The notes: generated by a model from the letters alone, not told the origin. A stretch of 32,481 bases of DNA from JBFELO01 sp041552055 (GCA_041552055.1 JBFELO010000045.1:1-32481); one strand, 5' to 3'. Shown: positions 22,004-30,900, counted from the stretch's first letter. A program made the numbers and translations.

Positions 22004-22745
22004 ATCCGGATCCCCGACTCCGTCAGCCGACGTCGGGTCGGCCGGGACTGCCGCAGCTCCCATGGTCCGCCTCGAAACTCTGACAAAGGGTTACGGCTCC
22101 GGTGCCACCCGAGTCGACGTCCTCAGTGATCTGGACTTGGAGGTCCCGCAGGGAGAGCTATTGGCGGTGGTGGGGCCCTCGGGCGTCGGTAAGAGCACCT
22201 TGCTTCATCTGATCGGGCTTCTCGACCGCCCCGAGGGGGGCACCGTGGAGCTCGACGGCGACCGGATGAACGATCTCGATGGCGAACAGCGCGCACATCT
22301 CAGGAACTCCCTGGTCGGCTTCGTCTTCCAGCATCACCACCTGCTCGACGAGCTCGATGCGCTCGACAACGTGGCCCTTCCACTGCGGATCGCCGGCCAC
22401 GGCGCACGCCGTGCCCGCAATCGTGCGGCGCAGCTCTTGGAGGCGGTCGGGCTGAGTCATCGAGGGCACCATTTTCCGGATCAGCTCTCGGGGGGGGAAC
22501 AACAGCGCGTGGCTGTCGCCCGGGCGCTGGCCGCCAGACCGCGGTTGCTTTTGGCCGACGAACCGACCGGAAACCTCGACGCATCCAACGCTCACCAGGT
22601 GTTTGAGCTGGTCCGGCAGCTCCATTTGGCGGAAGGTTTGACATCAATTATAGTGACCCACAACGAGCCTATGGCCCGCCGTTGTGACCGGGTCTTTCGA
22701 CTCGCGCCCTTGGGGGAACGCTCCGATTATGTTCGAGAGATTTGA
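21996..22745 (+). CDS. lolD: LolD-type ABC transporter ATP-binding protein
   Basis: The 249-residue protein carries all nucleotide-binding motifs: Walker A GPSGVGKST, Q-loop FQHHHLLDELDALDN, signature LSGGEQQR, Walker B LLLADEPTGNLD and the H-loop VTHNEP. HHLLDELDALDNVALPLRIAG is typical of the LolD/MacB/FtsE group. With the adjacent permease it powers lipoprotein release to the periplasmic carrier. A leader of about 20 residues precedes the domain, so an internal start (for example MVRLETL) is possible. The start overlaps lolC by 8 bp and the end overlaps clpC by 17 bp. Confidence 0.92.
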   Translation: MSESGSPTPSADVGSAGTAAAPMVRLETLTKGYGSGATRVDVLSDLDLEVPQGELLAVVGPSGVGKSTLLHLIGLLDRPEGGTVELDGDRMNDLDGEQRAHLRNSLVGFVFQHHHLLDELDALDNVALPLRIAGHGARRARNRAAQLLEAVGLSHRGHHFPDQLSGGEQQRVAVARALAARPRLLLADEPTGNLDASNAHQVFELVRQLHLAEGLTSIIVTHNEPMARRCDRVFRLAPLGERSDYVREI

Positions 22746-25164
22746 CGAGCACGTCCGTCGCAGTCTGTTCTTCGCTCGCTACGAGGCGAGCCGATCGTCG
22801 AGTCGGTCGATCGGCTCCGAGCATTTGCTGCTCGGTATGTTGCGCGAGGCAGACCCGGTGCTCTCCGAGTTGATGGAGCGACTCGACATCGAGGTCCGCC
22901 ATCTGCGGGACGAGCTGCTCGACGAGCGCGTCGTTCTGGAGAGAGCGAGCACGTCGCCGGACCTCCCGTTGTCAGAGGAAACCAAGAAGGCGTTGGCGTT
23001 CGCGGTGCATGAGGCGGAGAGCATGGGTCACTCGTCGGTCGGGTCCGAACACCTGTTGTTGGGCCTGCTGCGAGTCGAGGATTCGACCGCCGCCCAGTAT
23101 CTGACGGCTTACGGACTCGAGTTGTTCCGGCTCCGCGAGGAGGTCGTGCAACGGGGACGCGAGCTCGAGGCCGAGGCCTCTGCGGATGACACGCCCCACA
23201 TCAGCGAGTACTCGCGGGACCTGACGCTGCTGGCCGCGGAGGGCCAGTTCGATCCGCTCATCGGGAGGGACAAAGAGGTCGAGCGAGTCGTCCAGATCCT
23301 CTGCCGACGCACCAAGAACAACCCTCTCCTGCTGGGCGAGTCCGGAGTGGGCAAGACGGCGATCGTCGAGGGCCTCGCGACGAGGATCGTGGACGGCAAC
23401 GTCCCGGCGCTGCTCGCCGATCGCCAAATTCTCGCGCTCGACCTGTCGCTCTTGGTGGCCGGGACCAAGTACCGCGGACAGTTCGAGGAGCGCCTCAAGG
23501 GCTTGCTGAAGGAGCTCCAGGACCACGAGGAAATCATCGTCTTCATCGACGAGATCCACTCGCTCATCGGGACCGGCTCCGCCGAAGGTTCGCTCGACGC
23601 CGCCAACATCCTCAAACCCGCCTTGTCCCGCGGCGAGATCACCTGCATCGGCGCCACCACGGTGCGCGAGTATCGCAAGTATGTGGAGAAGGATCGGGCA
23701 CTCTCGCGGCGATTCCAGGCGATCAACGTGCAGCAACCGACCGAAGAGGAGACGATCGAGATTCTGCAGGGCGTCCAGTCCCGCTACGAAGATTTTCACG
23801 GGGTGAGCTACACAGACGACGCGATTCGTGCGGCGGTCTCCCACGCCGGTCGCTACATCACCGATCGTTCGTACCCGGACAAGGCCATCGACGTGATCGA
23901 CGAGGCGGGTGCCCGAGTCAAGCTGCGACAGATCTCCTCGACGTCCTCGCTGCGTCGGGTGCAGTCGGAGATTCGGCGGGTGGTTGCCCAGATGAAGGAC
24001 GCCATCTCCCGTAAGGAGTTCGAGACGGCCGTGGATCTCAGAGAAGAAGAGTTGCGGCTCCGCGAGGAACTCGAGATGCTCGAGGAGACCCACGCGGCAG
24101 AACCACCGGAATCGGTGGCGGTACACCGCGCCGACGTTGAAGAGGTCGTCTCATCGTGGACCGGGGTCCCGGTGACGGCGCTCAAAGAGGACGAAGCCGA
24201 CCGACTGCAGCGGATGGAGGAGATCCTGCGCCAGCGAGTGGTCGGTCAGGACGAGGCGATCGAAGCGTTGTCGCGGGCGATTCGGCGCAGTCGCCTGGGT
24301 GTTGCCAGCCCTTACCGACCGATCGGTTCATTCATATTCCTCGGCCCGTCCGGCGTCGGCAAGACCGAGGTTGCCCGGCAGCTTGCAGGCTTCCTGTTTC
24401 AGGACATTCGCCGCCTCGTCCGGTTCGACATGTCCGAGTACATGGAAAAGCACACCGTGTCGCGTCTCATCGGCTCGCCCCCCGGCTACGTCGGGTTCGA
24501 AGAGGGTGGTCAGCTGTCGGAGCAGGTGCGACGGAACCCGTACTCGGTGGTCCTGTTGGACGAGATCGAGAAGGCTCATCCGGACATCTACAACCTGCTG
24601 CTGCAGGTGCTCGAGGACGGGCGTCTGACGGACAACTACGGCAACGTCGTGGACTTCACCAACACCCTCATCATCATGACCTCGAACCTCGGGAGCCGCG
24701 ACTTCGCTGCGGGCGAAGGCATGGGCTTCACCGGGCAACGACAGACGCTCGAGCCGGGGCGAGTGCGGGAAGTGGTTGACCGAGAGGTGAGACGACACTT
24801 CCCGCCGGAGTTCATCAACCGGCTCGACGATATCGTGGTGTTCGGACCCTTGAGCGAGGGCAGCATGCTCGAGGTGGCACGGCTCCTGCTGACCGAAACC
24901 TCGGAGATCCTGGCCCGGCGGCGGATTACCATCGAGTACGACCCGGCGGTTCCGCAGTGGCTGCTCGATCGGTGCGGCACGGATCCACAAGCCGGAGCGC
25001 GTCCTTTGCGCCGACTGGTCAAACTGTGGGTCGAGGACGCGGTGGCGGATCATCTGATCCACCATCGCGACACCGGTGAGATCCACCTCCGAATGCTGCT
25101 GAGGAATGATCAGCCGGTGGTCGAAGTCGTCGACGCCGTCCCGTCGGTCCAGGAGGACCAGTGA
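22729..25164 (+). CDS. clpC: ClpC-type AAA+ unfoldase
   Basis: The product of about 811 residues has a double Clp-N domain (1-145; SEHLLLGMLRE and SEHLLLGLLRV repeats), AAA domain 1 with Walker A GESGVGKT (203-210) and Walker B VFIDEIHSL (Asp274, Glu275), a short ClpC-type middle domain with AVDLREEELRLREEL, and AAA domain 2 with GPSGVGKT (about 539-546) and VVLLDEIEKAH. MGF in GEGMGFTG (about 665) sits where the ClpP-docking loop lies in ClpC/ClpA, so it probably feeds ClpP. The M-domain length separates it from ClpB. It starts inside lolD (17-bp overlap) behind GGGGGA and overlaps bamA by 4 bp. No ctsR or mcsAB lies nearby. An unfoldase inside an envelope operon hints at quality control of envelope biogenesis, which is inference. 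Confidence 0.93.
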   Translation: MFERFDEHVRRSLFFARYEASRSSSRSIGSEHLLLGMLREADPVLSELMERLDIEVRHLRDELLDERVVLERASTSPDLPLSEETKKALAFAVHEAESMGHSSVGSEHLLLGLLRVEDSTAAQYLTAYGLELFRLREEVVQRGRELEAEASADDTPHISEYSRDLTLLAAEGQFDPLIGRDKEVERVVQILCRRTKNNPLLLGESGVGKTAIVEGLATRIVDGNVPALLADRQILALDLSLLVAGTKYRGQFEERLKGLLKELQDHEEIIVFIDEIHSLIGTGSAEGSLDAANILKPALSRGEITCIGATTVREYRKYVEKDRALSRRFQAINVQQPTEEETIEILQGVQSRYEDFHGVSYTDDAIRAAVSHAGRYITDRSYPDKAIDVIDEAGARVKLRQISSTSSLRRVQSEIRRVVAQMKDAISRKEFETAVDLREEELRLREELEMLEETHAAEPPESVAVHRADVEEVVSSWTGVPVTALKEDEADRLQRMEEILRQRVVGQDEAIEALSRAIRRSRLGVASPYRPIGSFIFLGPSGVGKTEVARQLAGFLFQDIRRLVRFDMSEYMEKHTVSRLIGSPPGYVGFEEGGQLSEQVRRNPYSVVLLDEIEKAHPDIYNLLLQVLEDGRLTDNYGNVVDFTNTLIIMTSNLGSRDFAAGEGMGFTGQRQTLEPGRVREVVDREVRRHFPPEFINRLDDIVVFGPLSEGSMLEVARLLLTETSEILARRRITIEYDPAVPQWLLDRCGTDPQAGARPLRRLVKLWVEDAVADHLIHHRDTGEIHLRMLLRNDQPVVEVVDAVPSVQEDQ

Positions 25165-27587
25165 GGGGACGGCTGCTGCTGGTTGCAGGCCTGCTCGCGA
25201 CCTTCCCTGCGGCGATTTCGGCTCAGGATGCGTCGCTCCTCTCCGACACTGAAGGGCCGGAGATTGCGGACATCGTGCTCGAGGGCGGCAAGACCGTCAC
25301 GCTGGACACGGTGTCCTACTACCTGGACATCTACCCGGGAGACTTTTTCGATCGGGAAGCGCTGACGACGGGCTACCACAGGCTGTGGGAATCGGGGCTG
25401 TTCGAGAAGATCGAGATCGAGCTGGAACCGGTGGAGGACGATCAGGTCATTCTCTACGTGGTCGTGGTGGAGAGACCGTTCGTCACGACGGTGGATTTCG
25501 AGGGCAACAAGAAGCTCAACGACAACGATCTCAGGGACAAGCTCGACGAGAAAGGAATCGACGTACCGCGCAACGTCCCATTGCGGATGGCACAGCTGTC
25601 CCAGATCGAGACGGCCCTCAAGGAGATCTACGACACCGAAGGCTACCGATCCGCGATCATCGACTTCAGGATCGAGGAGGTGGCACCGAACAAGCGCAAG
25701 GTCGTCTACCTCATCGACGAGGGCGGCAAGGTCAAGATCGCCTCGATCGACTTCGTGGGCAACGAGGTGTTCGGCGATTCGAAGCTCCGGGGCGCTCTCA
25801 AGAAGACCAAACAGACCGGATTGATGCAGAAGTTCGGCGGTAAAACCTTGTACCTCGAGGAGAGCTGGGACGAGGACCGGGACAACCTCCGAAAGTTTTA
25901 CCTCAACCGCGGTTACAAGGACATCAAGATCGGACAGCCGACGCTGGAGCTGGAGGCCAAGAATCCCGACGCGGACACCCTCAAGAAGAAGGAGTACCGG
26001 CTGCACATCACGATCCCGATCGAGGAGGGTGAGCCCTACACGATGGGGACGCTGGAGGTCGACGGGGTCGAGGTGTTCAATGCGGAGGCCATGCCCCGCA
26101 TGTTCGAGGTCAAACCCGGTCACACCTACAGCTACAAGGGGATCGAAGAGGGCATGGAGAAGCTCCAGGAGCTCTACCACAACTCCGGCTACATCTATGC
26201 CTACGCCAATCAGCTGCTCGAGGATCGCGAGGACGAGGACCACGTGGTGGACGTCATCATCAACGTGTTCGAGGGTGACAGGTACAGCCTCGGGCGACTC
26301 GAGTTCGCGGGCAACACCACGACCCGTGACAAGGTGCTCAGGCGAGAATTCCGCCTTCCCGAAGGTGCGCAGATGGCGATGGCCGTGTTCCGCAGCTCGG
26401 TGTTCAAGGTGAACGCACTCGGGTATTTCAAGCTCGAGGAGGAACCTCTCGAGTTCGACTTCGACGACGAGGCAAAGCGGGTCAACGTGGTCGTTTCGGG
26501 CCAGGAGGTGGGCCGCAACGACATCCAGTTCGGGGCCGGTTACTCGGAGCTCGACGGGTTCTTCGCGCAGGCCCAGTTCAACACCCGCAACTTCATGGGA
26601 CGCGGCAACACGCTCGGCGTGTCGCTCCAGCTCGGCCGACGCTCCGACTTCTATACCTTGAGCTACACCGAGCCGTACTTCCTCGATCGCAGGATCCTGA
26701 TCGGCGGCTCGATCTTCAAGACCAGCCTCGACTACACCGACTTCTACCGGGAGACCACCGGCGCGACGGTCTCGACCGGTCTCGGGGTCGGCACGTTCTC
26801 ATCGGTCAGCGCCCTGATTTCATATGAGAACGTATTCAGCGAGTTCGCCGTGCAGCGGGGAGGGTTGGTTGGCGAGCCCACGGGTGGCCACGACCGACCC
26901 ATCGACCCTCCACCGGTCGAGCCGGGTGACCGGGAGGTCGCCGTCGAGACGATCGAGGGTCGCGTGGTCGCGCTCTCACCGTCGTACAACGTCGACAGCC
27001 GGGACGATCCGTTCGATCCAAACCGAGGCAAGAGGTTCAGTGCGCGGCTCCGGTTCGCGGGTGGTCCAATGGGTGGTAATTTCGACTACATCCGTCCGAA
27101 CGTCTCGTGGACACAGTTCATGTCCCTCAACCAGAAATTCGTCTTCGCCTATCGAGGAGAGGTCGGAATCTTCTGGCCGTACAACAATTCCGAGATCCCA
27201 CTGTACGAGCGCTACCGCCTCGGCGGCGATCGGACGCTGCGCGGTCTTCCCCAGTACTCGGTACTGCCGCGGACCGAGGAGGGTCGATACTTCCTCACCC
27301 AGAACGGTTCCCGGATGGGAGGCGATCGGTACTGGCTCGCGAACGTCGAGCTCCAGTATCGCATCGGAGGGCCGGTCAAGCTGGTGGCCTTCACCGACCT
27401 CGGGAACACCTATCACGAGGATCAGGGGTGGGACCTGTCCCTGTACCGTCACTCGGTGGGATTGGAGATGCGGATCTTCCTGCCGATCTTTCAGGCCCCG
27501 ATCCGGTTCATCTATGGTGTCAACCTGGACCCGTTCCCGGACGAGGAGTCCAGCGACTTTCAGTTTTCGATTGGCACGACTTTCTGA
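25161..27587 (+). CDS. bamA: Outer membrane protein assembly factor BamA
   Basis: The 808-residue precursor starts with a signal peptide (VRGRLLLVAGLLATFPAAISAQ). It has about five POTRA repeats (to about residue 430; units such as IADIVLEGGKTV, VTTVDFEGNKKL, IASIDFVGNEVF, YTMGTLEVDGVEVF and YSLGRLEFAGNTTT) and a C-terminal Omp85 barrel. The L6 loop motif appears as LRGLPQYS, the counterpart of VRGF. The last residues, FQFSIGTTF, form a beta-signal ending in Phe. BamA inserts beta-barrel proteins into the outer membrane. An insertion rich in Pro and Gly (about 570-600) extends a surface loop. GTG 25161 overlaps the clpC stop as GTGA and follows AGGAGG. The downstream gap to skp is 45 bp. Confidence 0.95.
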   Translation: MRGRLLLVAGLLATFPAAISAQDASLLSDTEGPEIADIVLEGGKTVTLDTVSYYLDIYPGDFFDREALTTGYHRLWESGLFEKIEIELEPVEDDQVILYVVVVERPFVTTVDFEGNKKLNDNDLRDKLDEKGIDVPRNVPLRMAQLSQIETALKEIYDTEGYRSAIIDFRIEEVAPNKRKVVYLIDEGGKVKIASIDFVGNEVFGDSKLRGALKKTKQTGLMQKFGGKTLYLEESWDEDRDNLRKFYLNRGYKDIKIGQPTLELEAKNPDADTLKKKEYRLHITIPIEEGEPYTMGTLEVDGVEVFNAEAMPRMFEVKPGHTYSYKGIEEGMEKLQELYHNSGYIYAYANQLLEDREDEDHVVDVIINVFEGDRYSLGRLEFAGNTTTRDKVLRREFRLPEGAQMAMAVFRSSVFKVNALGYFKLEEEPLEFDFDDEAKRVNVVVSGQEVGRNDIQFGAGYSELDGFFAQAQFNTRNFMGRGNTLGVSLQLGRRSDFYTLSYTEPYFLDRRILIGGSIFKTSLDYTDFYRETTGATVSTGLGVGTFSSVSALISYENVFSEFAVQRGGLVGEPTGGHDRPIDPPPVEPGDREVAVETIEGRVVALSPSYNVDSRDDPFDPNRGKRFSARLRFAGGPMGGNFDYIRPNVSWTQFMSLNQKFVFAYRGEVGIFWPYNNSEIPLYERYRLGGDRTLRGLPQYSVLPRTEEGRYFLTQNGSRMGGDRYWLANVELQYRIGGPVKLVAFTDLGNTYHEDQGWDLSLYRHSVGLEMRIFLPIFQAPIRFIYGVNLDPFPDEESSDFQFSIGTTF

Positions 27588-27632
27588 TAATTTGTTCCCC
27601 CCCGGAGAAGGGGACATGCGGGAGGTAGCTCT

Positions 27633-28148
27633 ATGAATCGTTTGATGTTGCATTCAGTGTTGGCGTTGTTGATGATCGCGACCGCGGTGCCGGCAGCCGC
27701 CCAGGCGAAGTTGGCCGTGATCGACGTACAGCGGGTGGTCACCGAGTCGGATCCCGGCAAGGAGGCGCTTCAGCAGCTCAAGGAGCTGAGCGACCGCAAG
27801 GTCCAGGAGGGGCAGGGCATCCAACAGGAGCTTGCGGAGCTTCAGGAGCAATTCAACAAGCAGCGCTTCACGTTGGCGGAGGACAAGCTCGAGGCGATGA
27901 CCAAGGACATCGAGGACAGGCAGATCGCCCTGCAGCGCTTCGAGGACGATGCCCAGCGAGAGTTGAACGAGGCTCGAAGGCGCGCGCTCGGGGAGCTCGA
28001 GGGGCGGATCATGCCGGTGATCGATGCGGTCGGACAGGAACAGGGCCTGACCCTGATTTTCAACAAGTTCCAGTCCGGCCTGGTGTACGCCGACGATGCC
28101 GTGGACATCACCGACGAGGTGATTCGGCGGTTCAACACCATCCAGTGA
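27633..28148 (+). CDS. skp: OmpH/Skp-family periplasmic chaperone
   Basis: The 171-residue precursor starts with a signal peptide (MNRLMLHSVLALLMIATAVPAAAQ). The mature protein begins with the family strand KLAVIDVQRVV, continues through long coiled-coil tentacles rich in Glu, Gln and Arg (about 45-125), and returns with IMPVIDAVGQEQGLTLIFNK. Skp trimers hold unfolded outer-membrane proteins for BamA. ATG 27633 follows GGGAGG by 7 nt. The bamA-skp gap can fold TCCCC (27596-27600) with GGGGA (27610-27614). The stop overlaps the lpxD start by 4 bp. Confidence 0.9.
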   Translation: MNRLMLHSVLALLMIATAVPAAAQAKLAVIDVQRVVTESDPGKEALQQLKELSDRKVQEGQGIQQELAELQEQFNKQRFTLAEDKLEAMTKDIEDRQIALQRFEDDAQRELNEARRRALGELEGRIMPVIDAVGQEQGLTLIFNKFQSGLVYADDAVDITDEVIRRFNTIQ

Positions 28149-29182
28149 TCCGACTCGGCGATCTGGCCGGGCTCCTCGGCGCCGAGCTGAAGGGCGACCC
28201 CGACCGGTGCCTCTCCGGTGTGCGGCCGCTGGATCAGGCCGGCCCGGAGCATCTTTCGTTTCTCCACAACCCGAAGTATCTGACGCTCGCACAGGAATCC
28301 AACGCGGGAGCGATCCTGATCCGGGACGCGAGCCTGTTGCCGGGTCGGGACGTGCTGGTGTGCGCCGAGCCGTACCTCGCGCTGGCACGCGCCCTCGAGG
28401 TGTTGCACCCGTTCGAGATGCCGGCGCCGGGCGTTCATCAATCGGCGGTTGTCGGCGACGACGTCGAGATCTCCGAGGACGTGTCGATCGGCCCGTGCGC
28501 GGTCGTCGGCACCGGCTGCAGGATCGGCCCGCGCACGGCCATCGGGCCCGGCAGCGTGCTTGGCCGCCACGTCGAGATCGGTGCCGACTGTCTGCTCCAC
28601 CCGAGAGTCGTGGTCGAGGAAAGGTGTCGCGTTGGTGATCGCTGCATTCTCCACTCCGGGACCGTGATCGGGTCCGACGGCTACGGCTTCGCGACCGTCG
28701 GGGGAGTTCATCACAAGGTTCCCCAGGTCGGTATCGTCGTACTCGAAGATGACGTCGAGCTCGGAGCAAACGTGTGCGTCGACCGTGCCACCATGGGCGA
28801 GACCAGGATCGGGCGAGGCACCAAGGTCGACAATCTGGTGCAGATCGCGCACAACGTGCAGATCGGCGAGGGTTCGCTGTTGGTCGCCCAGGTCGGAATC
28901 TCCGGGTCGACACGCATCGGGCACCATGCGACGTTCGCCGGGCACTCCGGGGCGGCGGGTCACCTCACCATCGGCGACAACGTCGTGGTGGGAGCGAAGT
29001 CCGCCGTATACAAGGATCTGCCGGATGGTGCGTTCGTGACCGGCGTGCCGGCTCGGCCCCACCGGGCGTGGTTGAAGGCGAATGCCAACCTTCAGCGGCT
29101 CGAGGAGCTCCGGAATCGGGTCAAGGAGCTGGAACGAACCATCGCTCGGCTCGACCGGGCCGACCATGGAGGTGGCGATTGA
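28145..29182 (+). CDS. lpxD: UDP-3-O-acylglucosamine N-acyltransferase
   Basis: The 345-residue enzyme adds the second acyl chain (N-linked, from acyl-ACP) in lipid A synthesis. The N-terminal uridine-binding domain (1-100) includes LSFLHNPKYLTLAQES. It is followed by a left-handed beta-helix of hexapeptide repeats (about 105-310) and a C-terminal helix (LQRLEELRNRVKELERTIAR). The presumed catalytic His lies in QIAHNVQIGEGS, as in E. coli LpxD. GTG 28145 overlaps the skp stop by 4 bp, and the stop overlaps fabZ by 4 bp. It belongs to the skp-lpxD-fabZ-lpxA order conserved in many diderms. Confidence 0.95.
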   Translation: MIRLGDLAGLLGAELKGDPDRCLSGVRPLDQAGPEHLSFLHNPKYLTLAQESNAGAILIRDASLLPGRDVLVCAEPYLALARALEVLHPFEMPAPGVHQSAVVGDDVEISEDVSIGPCAVVGTGCRIGPRTAIGPGSVLGRHVEIGADCLLHPRVVVEERCRVGDRCILHSGTVIGSDGYGFATVGGVHHKVPQVGIVVLEDDVELGANVCVDRATMGETRIGRGTKVDNLVQIAHNVQIGEGSLLVAQVGISGSTRIGHHATFAGHSGAAGHLTIGDNVVVGAKSAVYKDLPDGAFVTGVPARPHRAWLKANANLQRLEELRNRVKELERTIARLDRADHGGGD

Positions 29183-29610
29183 TCGACATCGGCGAGATCA
29201 TGACCGTGTTGCCGCACCGCTACCCCTTCCTGCTCGTGGACCGGGTGCTGGAGATCGAGAAAGAGCGAGTGCGAGCGATCAAGAACGTCACCTACAACGA
29301 GCCGTTCTTCTGCGGGCACTTTCCGGGTCAACCGGTGATGCCCGGCGTGCTGGTCGTGGAGGCGATGGCTCAGGCCGGAGGCTACCTGCTCTTCAGTCAG
29401 GTGGAGGACCGTGAGGGCAAGCTGATCTACTTCTCCGGGATCGACAACTGTCGATTCCGCAAGCCGGTCGTCCCAGGCGACCAGCTGGTGTTCGAGGTCG
29501 AGGTGGTCGCGGCTCGGCGTACCTTCGCGAAGATCCACGGCCGAGCCCTCGTCGATGGCGAAGTGGTGTGCGAGGCGGACCTGATGTCGGTCATGGTGGA
29601 GGCGTCATGA
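29179..29610 (+). CDS. fabZ: 3-hydroxyacyl-ACP dehydratase
   Basis: The 143-residue hot-dog-fold enzyme removes water from 3-hydroxyacyl-ACP in fatty acid elongation. The conserved blocks are LPHRYPFLLVDRV, the catalytic His in FFCGHFPGQPVMPG, the catalytic Glu in VLVVEAMAQAGG, and CRFRKPVVPGDQL. The start is TTG 29179, overlapping the lpxD stop as TTGA and preceded by GGAGG at about 29168. The family usually begins a few residues before the LPHRYPF block, which fits this TTG better than the internal ATG at 29200. Placement between lpxD and lpxA links the 3-hydroxyacyl-ACP pool to lipid A. Confidence 0.94.
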   Translation: MIDIGEIMTVLPHRYPFLLVDRVLEIEKERVRAIKNVTYNEPFFCGHFPGQPVMPGVLVVEAMAQAGGYLLFSQVEDREGKLIYFSGIDNCRFRKPVVPGDQLVFEVEVVAARRTFAKIHGRALVDGEVVCEADLMSVMVEAS

Positions 29611-30398
29611 CGACCTCTATTCATCCGACCGCGATCGTGGATCCTCACGCCGAGCTCGGCGTTGGAGTGACCGTGGCCCCGTACGCGGTCGTCGAGGCCG
29701 GAGTCACGGTTGGCGACAACTGCACGATCGGCCCGCTCTGTCGGCTCGCCGGACCGACGACGATCGGTGGCAGCAACCGGTTCGAGGGGCACTGCTCCGT
29801 CGGCACGCCGCCACAGGATCTCAAGTACAAGGGTGAGCCGACCCGACTGGAGATCGGCAGCAACAACCTCTTCCGTGAGTTCGTGACCCTCAACCGGGGA
29901 ACCGAGGGGGGCGGAGGAGTCACTCGCATCGCCGATGACGGGCTGTTCATGGCGTACGTCCACGTGGCCCACGACTGTCAGGTCGGATCACGGGTCGTGT
30001 TCGCCAACTGCGCCACTCTCGCCGGCCACGTCGAGGTCGCGGACGACGCCATCATCAGCGCGTTCTCGTCGATCATCCAATTCAGCAGGGTCGGTCAATA
30101 CGCGTTTGTCGGCGGCTACACTGCGGCGACCAAGGACTGCCTGCCGTTCATGCGCACGGTGGGTGCTCGGCCCGCCAGATGCTACGGCCCCAACACCGTC
30201 GGGCTCGAGCGCAAGGGGTTTTCCGAGGACCGGCGACGGGCGCTCAAACAGGCGTGGCGGCACCTGCACAACTCCAAGGTCACCACATCGCAGGCGATTG
30301 CGACGATCCGTGAGGAGCTGGCCGGTCAGCCGGATGTCGACGCCCTGCTCGAGTTCATCGATTCCTCGCAGCGTGGAGTGACGCTGGCGCGTGGCTGA
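29607..30398 (+). CDS. lpxA: UDP-N-acetylglucosamine acyltransferase
   Basis: The 263-residue enzyme starts lipid A synthesis by moving a 3-hydroxyacyl chain from ACP to UDP-GlcNAc. Hexapeptide repeats (IHPTAIVDPHAELG, then VTVAPYAVVEAGVTVG) form the beta-helix. LKYKGEPTRLEIG, the catalytic His in MAYVHVAHDCQVG and the C-terminal helical region from ERKGFSEDRRRALKQ are all family marks. The ATG overlaps the fabZ stop as ATGA and follows GGTGGAGG. The gene overlaps the next one by 8 bp. lpxB and lpxI/lpxH, often next in other genomes, are absent here. Confidence 0.95.
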   Translation: MTTSIHPTAIVDPHAELGVGVTVAPYAVVEAGVTVGDNCTIGPLCRLAGPTTIGGSNRFEGHCSVGTPPQDLKYKGEPTRLEIGSNNLFREFVTLNRGTEGGGGVTRIADDGLFMAYVHVAHDCQVGSRVVFANCATLAGHVEVADDAIISAFSSIIQFSRVGQYAFVGGYTAATKDCLPFMRTVGARPARCYGPNTVGLERKGFSEDRRRALKQAWRHLHNSKVTTSQAIATIREELAGQPDVDALLEFIDSSQRGVTLARG

Positions 30399-30711
30399 CA
30401 CGGTCGTGGTGCGCGAGGTCGACGGTGGGGCTCGCATCCGGCTCCGAGTGAAACCAGGCGCGCAGCGTGACCGGCTCATCGGTGCCTACGGGGACTGCCT
30501 CAAGGTCGAGGTGCGCGCCCCACCCGAGCGCGGCAAGGCCAACGCCGCCGTGGCCAAGCTGCTGGCTCGGGTTTTCGCGGTGAGCTCGTCCGCCGTGGTC
30601 GTCGTGGCCGGGGCCGGGAGCAAGGACAAGCTGGTCGAGGTCAGAGGAGCCGCGGCTGGCCCGATCATCGACGCGCTGCGGGAGGCGGGCATCGCCGCCG
30701 AACTTTCCTAG
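30391..30711 (+). CDS. yggU: DUF167 / YggU family protein
   Basis: The 106-residue protein has the DUF167 pattern: IRLRVKPGAQRDRL, LKVEVRAPPERGKANAAVAKLLA and a later VVVVAGAGSKDKLVEVRG. The family is small and widely conserved without a settled biochemical role. GTG 30391 overlaps the end of lpxA by 8 bp, making it the last gene of the envelope operon. In many bacteria this gene sits near yggT and proC; here proC is far away at 4675. Confidence 0.88.
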   Translation: MADTVVVREVDGGARIRLRVKPGAQRDRLIGAYGDCLKVEVRAPPERGKANAAVAKLLARVFAVSSSAVVVVAGAGSKDKLVEVRGAAAGPIIDALREAGIAAELS

Positions 30712-30712
30712 T

Positions 30713-30888
30713 CCGCATGATTCATGAGGAATCCGCTGCGGCCGCAGATCCACGGGTCATCTCGGTGCTCTTCGCATCTCGGCATCCTCAACGTACCGTA
30801 GAGTAGGCCTCCGGTGCCTCACTGCTCAGATGACCAACCGGGCACGCGGCTCTGTACCCTCGCGACGAAAACCCCATGAATCATGCGG
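30713..30888. repeat. Inverted pair of CCGCATGATTCATG motifs in the convergent spacer
   Basis: CCGCATGATTCATG (30713-30726) lies 1 bp after the yggU stop codon. Its exact inverse, CATGAATCATGCGG (30875-30888), lies about 12 bp from the stop of the opposing OmpW-like gene. Two further matching bases follow after one mismatch. Each motif itself contains the odd palindrome CATGA-T-TCATG. Between them are the palindrome CTGCGGCCGCAG (30736-30747) and no gene. Confidence 0.65.
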
Positions 30889-30900
30889 GCTCGCCCGCAT
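30883..30900 (-). terminator. GC hairpin at the end of the OmpW-like gene
   Basis: ATGCGGG-CTCG-CCCGCAT is a perfect 7-bp stem with a 4-nt loop (extendable to 8-bp arms). Its edge touches the TGA of the minus-strand gene (30902-30900). There is no T-run, so it is a weak candidate terminator or 3' end stabiliser. Confidence 0.4.

Noticed and set aside
30713..30888. The motif pair as a CRISPR remnant or integration site
   Set aside because: There are only two inverted copies, with no spacers, integrase or tRNA nearby.
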